Assembly: GCA_009911505.1 (NCBI GenBank)
Contig: QXXL01000004.1
Span: forward strand, 124,001-188,000
DNA: 64,000 nt
Origin: Lachnospiraceae bacterium
Lineage (GTDB): Bacteria > Bacillota > Clostridia > Lachnospirales > Lachnospiraceae
Reading direction: 5' to 3'
Part shown: piece by piece, positions 34,325 to 44,099 of the stretch
How the letters are laid out: each line of letters begins with the position of its first letter
How positions within the stretch are numbered: the first letter of the stretch is position 1
Translations under genes and position numbers: made by a program
Notes under the pieces: generated by a model
Databases searched by the model: none
What the model was told of the DNA's origin: nothing
The model's input: only the letters and a program-made list of their open reading frames with translations

Positions 34325-36699
34325 TAATATTCCATAGGATAAAAACACCCAAACGGGTCAATTTTCACCTGCCCACCATACCTAGTTTCATAAACTTCTG
34401 CCCCCGCCCGCTCCATATTGCCAACCGCTTCCTTCCCCGGATGCCCATATGCATTGTAAAGCCCGCACGAGATTACCGCAATATCCGGTTTCAACGCCTG
34501 TAAAAGCCTGTCCCCATTTGATGTATCCGATCCGTGGTGGGATGCTTTATAAACATCTATTTGGCTCAATCCTCCCTGTGCAGCCAGCGCCTCTTCCTGC
34601 CCCTTTCCAATATCGCCCCCAAAAAACGCCCTGCACTCCACACTTTCATATAAAAGTATGAGCGAAGCCCCATTGCGGCCTGCCTGCGCGGTATCCGATT
34701 TTTGTGACAGGCTTTTTAATACCCATTTTTCGTTTTTCCCTTTTATGGCATCTCCCCCGCCCATTACAAGAAGCGGGATTTTATGCCGGGCAGCGGCTCT
34801 TTTTAGCCTGCGGGAAGCCTTGTCATCCGGCATATATTCTGACACAGCCAGGTTTTTCACCTGATAACCTGCTTCTAATACTTCGTAAAGCCCGTTTATA
34901 TGATCTGCATCGCAATGGCTTACAAACCAATAGTCTATACTGCGGATACCGCGGCATTTTAAAAAGGGAAGGATGCGGTATATCCCTACACTTTTTACAT
35001 CTGTACTGCCTCCGTCTATAAATAAGGACGTGCCGTCCCCTGGTGAAATATAAATGCCGTCCCCCTGACCCACATCAAGTATATCAATTTCAAACCTGGC
35101 AGCAGGCCGGGCAATAAGCAATATTATTAAAAATGGCAAAAGTATAAAATTCCAAAGCCACGATGGCTTAGCCTGCCGCAATCCCGGCGGTATTTCAACG
35201 CCTGCCTTTTGCAAATGCACCCTGTTGCCCGCAAAATATAAAAAAAGGGCAATGCACCCGTACCATAGGAGAATTTGAATAGCAGAAAGCCTCCCGGTTA
35301 CAAAAACGGCGCCTGGAAGGCTAAGGGCAGCATTGCATGCAGACTCAAACAAAAGCAACAGCAGGTGGCACGGATAAAGCAGCCTGTTTGCGGCAAGCGG
35401 GAAAAAACAGCCTGTTATACCTCCCAAAAGCCCTATACCAAGCAGGGCGCCCATACAAGGAAGTACCACCAGGTTTAACAGGGCTGCATATACGGGTATT
35501 TCATAAAAAAACTGGCATAAAACAGGAACCGTAATCAGCTGGATGCACACACTGACACGAAATGCCTCGCAAAGCCCTTTGTATAAGCCGCCCCGGACGG
35601 GCTTTTTTTGTATAGCAGCCTCCTGTAGGTATTTTGCCATCATAACGCCTGTGGCCGCGCCAAAAGAAAGCAAATAGCCTGCATTCTGCAAAATTGCCGG
35701 ATTCTGCGCAGCAAGGAAAGCCGCTAAAAGAGCCAATGCCGTCGGGGGATCGTAGCTTCTGCCCCGGCACTTTGCATACATAAGCAGCAAAAACATCCCG
35801 ATAGCACGGCTGGCGGAAATACCAAAGCCGATTAACTGCCCATATGCCAAAATCCATACGAAAGCAAGGGGGCACGCAATTAAATAAGGAAAACCCCGTT
35901 TTGCTAAAAAGCTGTATAGCGCCATTCCCAGCAAAGATATATGCAGACCGGATATACTGTAAAAATGGCTAATGCCCGCGTTTTGATATATTTGTTTGCG
36001 GTTTGCATCCATCTGGCCTTTATCGCCAAGCACCATTGCAGTTAAAACGCCTGCATCAGCTTTTGGCATAGCAGACATATAGCTTTTTTTCATTTTTTCT
36101 TTAAAAGAATAAAGCCATTCACGGAATACATCACGCCTGCCATATACGGCGCTGGCTTTTGTGGCATAAATATGAAATCCAAAGTTTAAACTCTGGTAAT
36201 AGTTTTTTTCATTGTAACCGCCTTCGTTTTGGGGCCGCAAAAATGGTTTTAGGTTTCCGTTTAGTATGAGGATTTCACCGATTGAATAATCTAAGACTTC
36301 CAGATGGGCCAAAACATTGACGCATGGGTACTCGGCCCTGTTTTGCCGGACCCTGCATTTCTTAAGATAGTATAGGCAGGATTCCCCGTCCTGCTGTTTT
36401 TTGTAAATAGTCCCCTGTAACATACACTCCCTGCCGCCATCCAGCCTTGATTCGCAGAATTCAAAATACGCCTGGCGTGATATGCTAATGCCGCTCCCCA
36501 AAGCGGCGGCGGCAGCCAATGCAGCCAAAAAGCACATTATGTGGGGAAATGGCTTTTCTCCTTTCTTCGCCAAAAGGGCAATATAAGCCAACAAGGGTAA
36601 TCCGCAAATGGTGTAAAACAGCAGCATAAAGCCGTATTCTGACGCTGCCGCCCCGCACACAAATGCGGCTGACAGGGAAGCTGCTTTTCGTTTATACAA
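34321..36699 (-). CDS. comEC: DNA internalisation channel ComEC/Rec2
   Basis: A 792-residue polytopic protein that forms the DNA uptake channel. It has an N-terminal OB-like region (residues about 60-160), the competence membrane domain (VLTAMVLGDKGQMDANRKQIYQNAGISHFYSISGLHISLLGM), and a C-terminal metallo-beta-lactamase domain (DVGQGDGIYIS, FIDGG, SHCDADHINGL, ASHHGSDTSNG). The start is TTG 36699 with GGAGG at 7 bases; no ATG fits. It ends the comEA-TCS-gerMN-comEC gene run. Only the uptake part of the system is in this window; pilus genes are not. Confidence 0.94.
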   Translation of the reverse strand: MYKRKAASLSAAFVCGAAASEYGFMLLFYTICGLPLLAYIALLAKKGEKPFPHIMCFLAALAAAAALGSGISISRQAYFEFCESRLDGGRECMLQGTIYKKQQDGESCLYYLKKCRVRQNRAEYPCVNVLAHLEVLDYSIGEILILNGNLKPFLRPQNEGGYNEKNYYQSLNFGFHIYATKASAVYGRRDVFREWLYSFKEKMKKSYMSAMPKADAGVLTAMVLGDKGQMDANRKQIYQNAGISHFYSISGLHISLLGMALYSFLAKRGFPYLIACPLAFVWILAYGQLIGFGISASRAIGMFLLLMYAKCRGRSYDPPTALALLAAFLAAQNPAILQNAGYLLSFGAATGVMMAKYLQEAAIQKKPVRGGLYKGLCEAFRVSVCIQLITVPVLCQFFYEIPVYAALLNLVVLPCMGALLGIGLLGGITGCFFPLAANRLLYPCHLLLLLFESACNAALSLPGAVFVTGRLSAIQILLWYGCIALFLYFAGNRVHLQKAGVEIPPGLRQAKPSWLWNFILLPFLIILLIARPAARFEIDILDVGQGDGIYISPGDGTSLFIDGGSTDVKSVGIYRILPFLKCRGIRSIDYWFVSHCDADHINGLYEVLEAGYQVKNLAVSEYMPDDKASRRLKRAAARHKIPLLVMGGGDAIKGKNEKWVLKSLSQKSDTAQAGRNGASLILLYESVECRAFFGGDIGKGQEEALAAQGGLSQIDVYKASHHGSDTSNGDRLLQALKPDIAVISCGLYNAYGHPGKEAVGNMERAGAEVYETRYGGQVKIDPFGCFYPMEYY

Positions 36700-36719
36700 A
36701 TAAGCGCCTCCCCCCTTTT

Positions 36720-37646
36720 TTATTCTTCAAGAACATAATCTAAATTCCTTTCGTATAATTCATCCAGTGCAAATTTATCACGGTATACGCCGCTGGTGTC
36801 CCCGCCGACGGATACCTGCACCTTGTTGACCGTTGAAAGCTCCGACAGGGAATTAATAATCGAATAAAGGACGATGGGTTCTTCAATGTTATAATCCTGG
36901 TTGCGGAATGTCTCGTCTAGGCTGACGAAGCATACGCCGTCAGATACTGAAACGCTGATAAGCTTCGTCCCTTCCGGAATAGCGCTTTTTGCGTCTGCTC
37001 CTTTTGGCCCCAGCAGTAAACGCTCCATAACCAGCTTTTCCATGGAAATATTGCTGCTGTAGTGTATATCCTGAGTTTCCGCAACCAGGCCATTTCCTTC
37101 CTGATTGGAAAAATACAAGGTAAGCGTAGCAGACTGGATAGAATTAATCTGCTCACCCGGGTTTTCCACGAAGCTGTCGTCGGTCATTACACCAATTGGA
37201 TTTTTGTCATTATCCGCAAGCGGCTTATCGCCGACAAAAAAAGTTAAGCATTCTACCCCCTCTACCTGTGTCATAGTCCGTACGATTGCCGCCCGCACCA
37301 AAGGCTCTACAATCCGGTCAATGCTGCCATACTCTTCGTTAAAATACAGGGTCAGCAGCGTCTCCTCTAATACACAGTCAAGCACCTTAACGCCTTCTGG
37401 AATAGCCTGTTTATAATCGGCTTCGCCGGGATCTTCGGAAAGCCGTTCTAAAAGCCCCTTTATATCCTTTTGTACACTGTCTGGATCAGCTGCGGGTTCA
37501 TAAGGTACCGGGACAATTTTGGTGCTCTCCTTATTCAAATAATAGACCTCATATACACCGTCCCTGTTATCCCGCCTGCCGCACCCTGCGGCCAAAAAAA
37601 TTGCAAAAACAGCCAACATATAACAACAAAGCCGTACTGCTTTCAT
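36720..37646 (-). CDS. GerMN-domain lipoprotein
   Basis: A 308-residue lipoprotein (lipobox FLAAGC near residue 22). Two GerMN domains follow, each with the pattern 'IPEGVKVLDCVLEETLLTLYFNEEY' and 'IPEGTKLISVSVSDGVCFVSLDETF'. In B. subtilis, GerM is required for sporulation and germination. Here it sits 11 bp downstream of the histidine kinase, so it may be an envelope accessory of that system. Confidence 0.88.
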   Translation of the reverse strand: MKAVRLCCYMLAVFAIFLAAGCGRRDNRDGVYEVYYLNKESTKIVPVPYEPAADPDSVQKDIKGLLERLSEDPGEADYKQAIPEGVKVLDCVLEETLLTLYFNEEYGSIDRIVEPLVRAAIVRTMTQVEGVECLTFFVGDKPLADNDKNPIGVMTDDSFVENPGEQINSIQSATLTLYFSNQEGNGLVAETQDIHYSSNISMEKLVMERLLLGPKGADAKSAIPEGTKLISVSVSDGVCFVSLDETFRNQDYNIEEPIVLYSIINSLSELSTVNKVQVSVGGDTSGVYRDKFALDELYERNLDYVLEE

Positions 37647-37657
37647 CTTTTTTCCTC

Positions 37658-39085
37658 CTACGATGCAATATAAATCAGGGGGATACGGACATTAAAGATT
37701 GTCCCTTCGCCCTCTGTGCTAAATACCTTAACGGCGCCCCGGTGCATCAGTATGGAATTGCGTGCAATCGCAAGCCCAAGGCCTGTGCCTCCAATCTCCC
37801 TGGAATGGGACTTGTCTACCCGGTAAAAGCGCTCAAAGATATGCTCTAGAGCGTCTTCCGGTATGCCGATACCGCTGTCCTCCACCTTAATATAAAAATA
37901 CTGGTGATCCGCGTTTAATGATACATGCACCCATCCGTCAGGCTTGTTGTATTTGATGGCATTTTCCACCAGGTTGGTAATGGCAAGCGTAAGCTTTACT
38001 TCGTCTACTTCTGCACTGACCGGGCGGAAGCTCTCAAGCACCAGCTCAATATGCTGCCGGTTCGCAATTGGCCGCAGGCGTTTTAAAATCAGCTCCATTA
38101 ACTCATTAATATTTACGCTTGATATATTTAAGTCGGCTGCGGACCGGTCCATTTTAACCAGGGAGAGCAGGTCGTTGATAATCTTTGTTTCACGGTCGAT
38201 CTCATTGCCAATGTCGCTCATAAATTCCCGGTACAGCTCCACCGGGACATCCTCCTGCCCATTTAACGAATCCGCCAGGACCTTCATAGATGTCAAAGGG
38301 GTCTTTAACTCATGGGAGACATTTGAAACAAATTCTTCCCTTGATTCATCAATGACCTTCATCCTCGCAAATAACTGGTTAAACTGGACGCAGACGGCTT
38401 CTGTTTCTGTGTAGTCGTGAATATCAAGCTGTGTTTTATACCCGCTCTGAATTTCAAAGATTTCGCCAGCCATTTTCCGAAAAGGCTTTGCCAGCCTTCT
38501 GGCGAGGAATGCCGCAATCAAAATGACAATCATAGCGCTGGCAATTTCTATAATACGCGCGCTGTTTTCCAGGTAAACCTGGTTTAACACAATACTGTCT
38601 GTCGAAACGCTGACCAGCAATACCCCGATGGTTTCTTTGCTTTCCAGATCAGCCAGGGGGACCGTCATCTCAATATAGCCGTTTTCTGAATCGTACTTAG
38701 AGATTTCCTCTCCCCGGAAGCTGCGCATTACTTCTTCGGATACAATGGTTTTGCTGGTATCTAACCCATATGTGTCTTTAATAATTTGAAAATTGTCATC
38801 AATGACCATTACACGCCCGTCATAGATATTGGATAACTGCCCGATCTGGGAATTGATAGTTTCAATAGATGGATCTTTTAAGTAATTATTCAAAATGATC
38901 TGATTAGACAGCACTTTAGCCTGGCCCAGAACGTCAACCCCCCGGTTCGATACCGCTTTTTTCTTATAAGACTGCAGCATCCCGGCGCGCAGCGCTGCCG
39001 TCGGAAGGATCCCGACGGCTAAAAACAGCAAAAACAACCGGATCCGGAAGCTTTTTACAAATTCACGAAATTTCTTTTTTGACAT
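37658..39085 (-). CDS. Sensor histidine kinase, WalK-like
   Basis: Chosen start ATG 39085 (MSKKKFREFVKSFRIRLFLLF; ribosome site AAGGGG). The protein has an N-terminal helix, an extracellular domain of about 130 residues, a second helix (IVILIAAFLARRLAKPF), HAMP, then directly HisKA with FVSNVSHELKTPLTSMKVL and the HATPase (N box NLVENAIKYN, G boxes DSGIGIPEDAL and GGTGLGLAIA). The PAS domain usual between HAMP and HisKA in WalK appears to be missing. Its partner regulator starts upstream in the same operon, with the stop 17 bp before this start. Confidence 0.9.
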   Translation of the reverse strand: MSKKKFREFVKSFRIRLFLLFLAVGILPTAALRAGMLQSYKKKAVSNRGVDVLGQAKVLSNQIILNNYLKDPSIETINSQIGQLSNIYDGRVMVIDDNFQIIKDTYGLDTSKTIVSEEVMRSFRGEEISKYDSENGYIEMTVPLADLESKETIGVLLVSVSTDSIVLNQVYLENSARIIEIASAMIVILIAAFLARRLAKPFRKMAGEIFEIQSGYKTQLDIHDYTETEAVCVQFNQLFARMKVIDESREEFVSNVSHELKTPLTSMKVLADSLNGQEDVPVELYREFMSDIGNEIDRETKIINDLLSLVKMDRSAADLNISSVNINELMELILKRLRPIANRQHIELVLESFRPVSAEVDEVKLTLAITNLVENAIKYNKPDGWVHVSLNADHQYFYIKVEDSGIGIPEDALEHIFERFYRVDKSHSREIGGTGLGLAIARNSILMHRGAVKVFSTEGEGTIFNVRIPLIYIAS

Positions 39086-39102
39086 GTCTGCCCCTTTACG
39101 CA

Positions 39103-39792
39103 TTATCCCTGATAATAATACCCTACGCCCCACTTCGTGTGGACATACCTTGGCTCGCTTGGGTTACTTTCAATTTTTTCGCGCATCCGCCTGACATGTA
39201 CGTCAACGGTCCTTACATCGCCTGGATATTCATACCCCCAGACCAAATTCAAAAGGCGCTCCCTGCTGTATACCTTGTTGGGATTGGTTACAAGCAGTTC
39301 AAGCAGGTCAAATTCTTTGGCAGTCAGGTTAATCTCCCTGCCCTTGACATAAAGCCTCCTGCTCTCGCAGTCCATTTTAAGATCCCCGCTTTCAACAATG
39401 GAGGGCTTTTCTACTTTGGGCTTGCCCGCAGTTACACGGCGCATAATTGCTTTGATCCGCGCTTTAACCTCCAGGATATTAAACGGCTTTGTAATATAAT
39501 CGTCCGCTCCGTACTCAAGGCCTAGTATCTTATCCATATCGTCGCCCTTTGCAGTCAGCATGACAATCGGTACGCTGGAAAATTCACGGATATGCTGGCA
39601 CACCTCAAAGCCGTCCATTTTGGGCAGCATAATATCTAAAAGAATCAGGTCGTATTCCCGCTCCTTTGCCAGCTTAAGGCCTTCTTCTCCGTCGTAGGCA
39701 CATTCCACTTCCATGCCGTCCTGCTCTAAACTGAAACGGATTCCTTTTACGATTAACTTTTCATCATCTACTACGAGAACTTTTTTCGCCAT
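39103..39792 (-). CDS. OmpR-family response regulator, WalR-like
   Basis: Start ATG 39792 (GAGGTGTGAA site; the TTG at 39804 is unlikely). The receiver domain has VVDDEK, the phospho-acceptor Asp in LILLDIMLPKMDGFEV and the conserved Lys in DYITKPF. The winged-helix domain (EINLTAKEFDLLELLVTNPNKVYSRERLLNLVWGYEYPGDVRTVDVHVRRMREKI) is close to WalR/PhoB recognition helices. Sites matching the WalR consensus occur before two exported-protein genes in this window. Its start overlaps the end of the comEA operon region. Confidence 0.92.
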   Translation of the reverse strand: MAKKVLVVDDEKLIVKGIRFSLEQDGMEVECAYDGEEGLKLAKEREYDLILLDIMLPKMDGFEVCQHIREFSSVPIVMLTAKGDDMDKILGLEYGADDYITKPFNILEVKARIKAIMRRVTAGKPKVEKPSIVESGDLKMDCESRRLYVKGREINLTAKEFDLLELLVTNPNKVYSRERLLNLVWGYEYPGDVRTVDVHVRRMREKIESNPSEPRYVHTKWGVGYYYQG

Positions 39793-39800
39793 TTCACACC

Positions 39801-40388
39801 TCAATTTACCGTTATGTAATCCTTGATTTTGGAATAGACCCCTTCCTTGATGCCTGTAATATTTTTAATTTCTTCTATAGATGAAAAACTGCCTTTTTCC
39901 GTGCGGTAGGAAATGATGCTTTCCGCTTTGGACGCCCCAATCCCTGGCAGCTGCATCAATTTGCCCGCATCTGCCGTATTTAAGTTAACGCGCCCATCCT
40001 GCGCGCTGTCAATCTCTTGCGCGTCCATATTGTCTGCTTCCTTTTGCGTCAGTACTTTTACCATCTGCCCGTCTGTAGCCTCTTCAGCCTGATTGACACT
40101 GTCGGGGCAAGCCGATTCTAAAAGCCCGCCCGCCATCTGTATGGCCTCGTATATGCGGCTTTTTGCAGGAAGCTTATATACCCCTGGCTGTACAACCGCC
40201 CCACAGACATAGACATAACACTCTTTTTCCTGCCCAGCTTGCCAGCCTGTGCCAGCCTGCGTACTTACCTCTGTACTCAATGACTCTTGTGTACCAGTTT
40301 CAGCCTGGTCAAAATAAGAGCCTGCCCTGCCACATCCTGCTATAATAATTGCAAACACGCATAAACCTGCCCAAATCTGTATTTTCAT
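39801..40388 (-). CDS. comEA: ComEA-like DNA-binding lipoprotein
   Basis: ComEA binds incoming DNA outside the membrane. This copy (195 aa) has a lipobox (IIAGC, residue about 19) instead of the single helix of B. subtilis ComEA. An SLBB domain (YVYVCGAVVQPGVYKLPAKSRIYEAIQMAGGL) and a C-terminal helix-hairpin-helix (VNLNTADAGKLMQLPGIGASKAESIISYR) follow. It is the first gene of the run leading to comEC. Confidence 0.9.
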   Translation of the reverse strand: MKIQIWAGLCVFAIIIAGCGRAGSYFDQAETGTQESLSTEVSTQAGTGWQAGQEKECYVYVCGAVVQPGVYKLPAKSRIYEAIQMAGGLLESACPDSVNQAEEATDGQMVKVLTQKEADNMDAQEIDSAQDGRVNLNTADAGKLMQLPGIGASKAESIISYRTEKGSFSSIEEIKNITGIKEGVYSKIKDYITVN

Positions 40389-40462
40389 ATAATAACCCCT
40401 TTCCTCTGCCGATTCCAGGAGCCCCTCAATGCCGCTTTATGGCTGCGGCAAAAGCCGCTGTT

Positions 40463-41203
40463 TTATTTTAACGGATTTTCGCCAGGATTACAAGTACTAA
40501 TTAAATCTTTTACTACTTCTGCTGCGGCTAAAATGCCTGCTATAGATGGTACAAAGGCAATACTTCCCGGCGTCTGCCTTTTACCGGATACATTTTGCCC
40601 TTCGTTAGGCTGTGGGCCAATTGGGATTTCTTCGGAATATACAACTTTTAAGTTTGTGACAGCGCGTTTTTTTAATTCACGCCGCATTACCCTTGCCAGC
40701 GGGCAGGCCTTGGTATCATAAATGTCGGCAACCTTAAAACCCCCCGCCATAAGCTTATTGCCCGCGCCCATACTGCTGATAACCGGAACCTGTGCTTTTG
40801 CTGCAGCTTCAGCCAGGGCCAGCTTGGCGGTTACGGTATCCACAGCGTCCACAATGTAGTCGTACTGGCCAAACGGAAAGTCGCCTTCTCTTCCCGGCAG
40901 GAAAAAACAGCGGTATGTATGGACTGTTGCCGCAGGGTTGATTTCGAGCATGCGCTCTTTCATAACATCCACTTTATAGCGCCCAATTGTCTTTGTAGTA
41001 GCTATAATCTGGCGGTTTATGTTTGAAACGGAAACTGTATCGTTGTCGATTAAATCAAATGTGCCAATCCCGCTTCGCACGAGCGCTTCGCAGACATAGC
41101 CTCCTACGCCTCCAATGCCAAATACCGCTACGCGGGCTTTTAAAAGCGTTTCGCAGGCAGCTTGGCCGATCAGCATCCTTGTCCTGTCTTGCCAGTCGTT
41201 CAT
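40463..41203 (-). CDS. tcdA: tRNA threonylcarbamoyladenosine dehydratase
   Basis: TcdA (246 aa, E1-like ThiF fold) converts t6A37 in tRNA to the cyclic ct6A form using ATP. GIGGVGGYVCEALVRSGIG is the nucleotide-binding loop, followed by NINRQIIATTKTIGRYKVDVMKERM, and the conserved VTNLKVVYSEEIP and GSIAFVPSIAGILAAAEVVKDLI. It is a single protein without a C-terminal fusion. Confidence 0.94.
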   Translation of the reverse strand: MNDWQDRTRMLIGQAACETLLKARVAVFGIGGVGGYVCEALVRSGIGTFDLIDNDTVSVSNINRQIIATTKTIGRYKVDVMKERMLEINPAATVHTYRCFFLPGREGDFPFGQYDYIVDAVDTVTAKLALAEAAAKAQVPVISSMGAGNKLMAGGFKVADIYDTKACPLARVMRRELKKRAVTNLKVVYSEEIPIGPQPNEGQNVSGKRQTPGSIAFVPSIAGILAAAEVVKDLISTCNPGENPLK

Positions 41204-41225
41204 GTTTTCCTCCTATTTTAGCTTC

Positions 41226-42863
41226 TTATTCCCCTTGCGGTTCCGGCATAAGCTGCGCTTTTAACGCGGCAAGCTGTGCTTCCGCCGCCATTAAGACATC
41301 ATAATTGGGCACCTGCGCCTGCCCGGCCTCTGACAACAAGTTATACTGGTTTCTTGCCGCCGCAATCGCAGGCTCGCTTTCAAGCGTCACTTCACCAATC
41401 GCATTGATTAAATTTACCACCTGCGCCGCCTCCTGCGCTACTGCTGCGGGGCTCTCGGTACCAGGCAATGTATAAACCAACACTGGATCTCCCTTTTCAA
41501 TATTTTCAAAGATCTTTTTTGCCGCACTTGCCGGAAGGTTGACACACCCGTGCGAACCGCTGGTTTTATATATATTGCTGCCAAAGCTGCTCCGCCAGGA
41601 AGCGTCATGCATCCCCACATTATTGCAGTATGGCATCCAGTATGCCACCTTTGAGGCATAATCCTCGCCCCGTAAGGTTGCATCCCGCTCCTTATAGGTC
41701 AGCCCGTAAATCCCGGTGGGCGTATCATAGTGTTTGGATGCGTTTCCGGATACAAAATCCGACTCTACAATAAGCGATCCGTTTTTATAAAAGAACAAAT
41801 GCTGCGCCGTAAGGTTGATTTCCACATAAGTGTCCCCGTAATCATTTTCCCCATGGCTGCTTGCCCTTTGTGCATAAGTAATCTCACGCGTGACATCCTG
41901 CCCTGCGGCAAGGTCAGAAAGTATCTGTTCCTTTTCCCCTTCCTTATCCACCTTCCAGCCATAGTCGCCGTCTGTTATCGTAACAGTTTTGCCATAAGAC
42001 GTTTTTAGGGAATGTCCGCGGAATACGGTATTATAAGACGATGCCAGCCCATTTACATATTCCTCCACTGCCGCCCCGTCAATCGTAACCTGCGTCCCGT
42101 CCGTTTGCATCCATGTGTGGGTAACCCTTCCATCAAGCGTTTCCGTTTTGTCTCCAATCTGATATGTCAGTTTCACACCAGTATATTTATTCAGTGTATC
42201 CGCCAGGCTGTTTAACCCTTCGTCATCCGCTGTGGTTTTTGGTTTTTTGTAGCAGCCGCTGTCCTCTAGGGACAACTCCCCCTGCAGGTTGTGGATAGCA
42301 TAAGACAATTCAGACAAAAGCTTTTTCTTTTTTATTTCATTTCCCTGTTCCTCGGGTACAATATGATAGCCGTCCGCCTGGTATTCGGAAATATATGCAT
42401 CCTTTGGCGCTTTCTGGTTTTCCTTTTGCATACAGGAGAGACTTCCTACCATCTTTTTTAGGGCGCCCTGATCAAAATTTACCATAGTTTCTTCTTCCAG
42501 TTTTCTATTTGTAAAAAACGAAAGCGGCCATGCAAAACTGTTCTGTCCTTTAATTTTGCGGCTGATACTGCCGCCAAATTCCGGCTTTAGGGAAATATCC
42601 GCCCCTTTGATCCGTTCCTTTGTCCCGCCCCGTGTGGCAAGCTTCAGCTGATAGCCGTTAATCTGGGCAGTGATCATTGCTTCTGCCTCTTTTGCCGTCT
42701 TTTGAGATACATCCATACCGTTTAAGGTAGTAGACGGCAGGAAATGGCTGCTATAATATACAATAGCGCCCAGATAGGCAGCAGCGGCCGCACACAGGAC
42801 GGCAATCAACGCTATATACCTTTTTTTTAAGTAAATTTTTGGTGCTGTTTTGGCTTTTGCCAT
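41226..42863 (-). CDS. L,D-transpeptidase with tandem peptidoglycan-binding region
   Basis: A 545-residue membrane-anchored enzyme that makes 3-3 cross-links or attaches proteins to peptidoglycan. An N-terminal helix (ALIAVLCAAAAAYLGAIVYY) is followed by a YoaR-like/PG-binding region (residues about 50-330, LNGMDVSQKTAKEAEAMI). The YkuD domain (about 345-475) has TPTGIYGL and the catalytic HDASWRSSFG ... SGSHGCVNLP motif. The C-terminal 70 residues (AAQVVNLINAIGEVTLESEPAI) look like a small helical wall-attachment module. It lies 22 bp upstream of tcdA. Confidence 0.92.
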   Translation of the reverse strand: MAKAKTAPKIYLKKRYIALIAVLCAAAAAYLGAIVYYSSHFLPSTTLNGMDVSQKTAKEAEAMITAQINGYQLKLATRGGTKERIKGADISLKPEFGGSISRKIKGQNSFAWPLSFFTNRKLEEETMVNFDQGALKKMVGSLSCMQKENQKAPKDAYISEYQADGYHIVPEEQGNEIKKKKLLSELSYAIHNLQGELSLEDSGCYKKPKTTADDEGLNSLADTLNKYTGVKLTYQIGDKTETLDGRVTHTWMQTDGTQVTIDGAAVEEYVNGLASSYNTVFRGHSLKTSYGKTVTITDGDYGWKVDKEGEKEQILSDLAAGQDVTREITYAQRASSHGENDYGDTYVEINLTAQHLFFYKNGSLIVESDFVSGNASKHYDTPTGIYGLTYKERDATLRGEDYASKVAYWMPYCNNVGMHDASWRSSFGSNIYKTSGSHGCVNLPASAAKKIFENIEKGDPVLVYTLPGTESPAAVAQEAAQVVNLINAIGEVTLESEPAIAAARNQYNLLSEAGQAQVPNYDVLMAAEAQLAALKAQLMPEPQGE

Positions 42864-42935
42864 AGGTCAATCCCCCTCTTTTGTCCGCCTGCCCCCCATT
42901 TTTATTATACCAGGGCGGCTCCAAACCCAAAACCT

Positions 42936-43202
42936 TTAATCCTCTTCTAGTATCTGGATTTCCAGGAAATCAAAATCAATCCCTTCGATAAAGCTGTCCT
43001 GTGTAAACCTTACCTTTGCGTGGCGTTTAAATTCGCTGATATTAGAATCCAGCCAAATAGGCTTACCTAGGTCAAACGCATAACAAACCTCCTCCAGCGC
43101 CCGGAATATTTTATGCGTCCTGGTATCATCCCTATCATCTTCTATGGTCATATCCCGCAGCATACGGTTATCCTTCCATTCCTTTGCCCATAACCGGAAC
43201 AT
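42936..43202 (-). CDS. Small conserved uncharacterised protein
   Basis: An 88-residue soluble protein beginning MFRLWAKEWKDNRMLRDMTIEDD and ending IDFDFLEIQILEED. It has a good ribosome site (GGGGTGA). It lies 6 bp after the rRNA/tRNA methyltransferase gene on the same strand. No motif allows a function; I believe similar proteins occur throughout Lachnospiraceae, but this was not checked. Confidence 0.8.
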   Translation of the reverse strand: MFRLWAKEWKDNRMLRDMTIEDDRDDTRTHKIFRALEEVCYAFDLGKPIWLDSNISEFKRHAKVRFTQDSFIEGIDFDFLEIQILEED

Positions 43203-43208
43203 ATAGCG

Positions 43209-43988
43209 TCACCCCTTTCTTTGCCTGTGCCGTTCATACATGAGTACTGCTGCCGTTACGGCGGCATTTAAAGATTCTACCTTCCCCTGCATGGGGATTT
43301 TGACAGCTGTATCTGCTAAGGATGCTGCCTTTTCGGTCAGGCCGTTCCCTTCATTCCCAATAAGGAATGCGCACGCTGTTTTATAATCTGGCGCATCGTA
43401 CGGAACGCTGCCTTTTAAATGGGCGGCATAAATTTGAATCCCGTTTTGTTTCATCCCTGACAAAAATCCGTAAAAATCACCCGGTGTAAAAAACGGCATG
43501 CGGTAAATGCTCCCCATTGTTGCACGTATGGCCTTTGGATTATATAAATCTGCCGTTTCAGGGCTTGCGATAACGGCTGTTATCCCCGCGCCTTCCGCAG
43601 TACGCAGCATCGTGCCCAGATTGCCGGGATCTTGTATTCCTTCCAATATTAGATAGGCGGCATTTTCTCTTTGTAAGAGATCTGGTATGTCCCACGCAGG
43701 TATACGGACAACTGTCAGGATGCCCTGTGGGGACTGTGTCCCTGCAGCGGCTTTTAAAGCATGCTCAGAAAGCACCTCGTAAGAAAACCCCATAAGGCCC
43801 TCCCGGCTGCCTTCCTTAGAAAGGTATGCTTCCGATACATATATGCCCTGTATCCAATTACGGGGCGCTTCTTCAAACATTTTTCTGCCTTCTGTTACGA
43901 ATACACCCTGTTCCTTTCTTGCTTTTGCTTTTTTGCCCAATAATGCCAGGTTTTTAACCTGGGGGTTTGCAGTGCTTGTAATCATCAT
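43209..43988 (-). CDS. SpoU/TrmH-family RNA 2'-O-methyltransferase
   Basis: A 259-residue SPOUT enzyme. The N-terminal substrate-binding domain (VFVTEGRKMFEEA) precedes the knotted SAM-binding domain with the three SpoU motifs: DPGNLGTMLRTAEGAG, FLIGNEGNGLTEKA and VKIPMQGKVESLNAAVTAAVLMYE. It methylates a ribose in rRNA or tRNA; the exact nucleotide cannot be told. Two consecutive ATGs (43988, 43985) are possible; the second gives the usual MITS start. Confidence 0.92.
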   Translation of the reverse strand: MMITSTANPQVKNLALLGKKAKARKEQGVFVTEGRKMFEEAPRNWIQGIYVSEAYLSKEGSREGLMGFSYEVLSEHALKAAAGTQSPQGILTVVRIPAWDIPDLLQRENAAYLILEGIQDPGNLGTMLRTAEGAGITAVIASPETADLYNPKAIRATMGSIYRMPFFTPGDFYGFLSGMKQNGIQIYAAHLKGSVPYDAPDYKTACAFLIGNEGNGLTEKAASLADTAVKIPMQGKVESLNAAVTAAVLMYERHRQRKG

Positions 43989-44031
43989 TTTTATGCCGCT
44001 CCGTCTTTATTTGGGGTTTCATACTGCTTAT

Positions 44032-44057
44032 AAAAAAGAGCCTGCCCCCTGGCAAGC
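44032..44057 (-). terminator. tmRNA terminator
   Basis: GCTTGCC-AGGG-GGCAGGC followed on the minus strand by TCTTTTTT, 43 bp after the tmRNA 3' end. Confidence 0.85.
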
Positions 44058-44099
44058 CCCTACCATTAGCAATCCCCTAGATTTTTGTCCATAATATAA

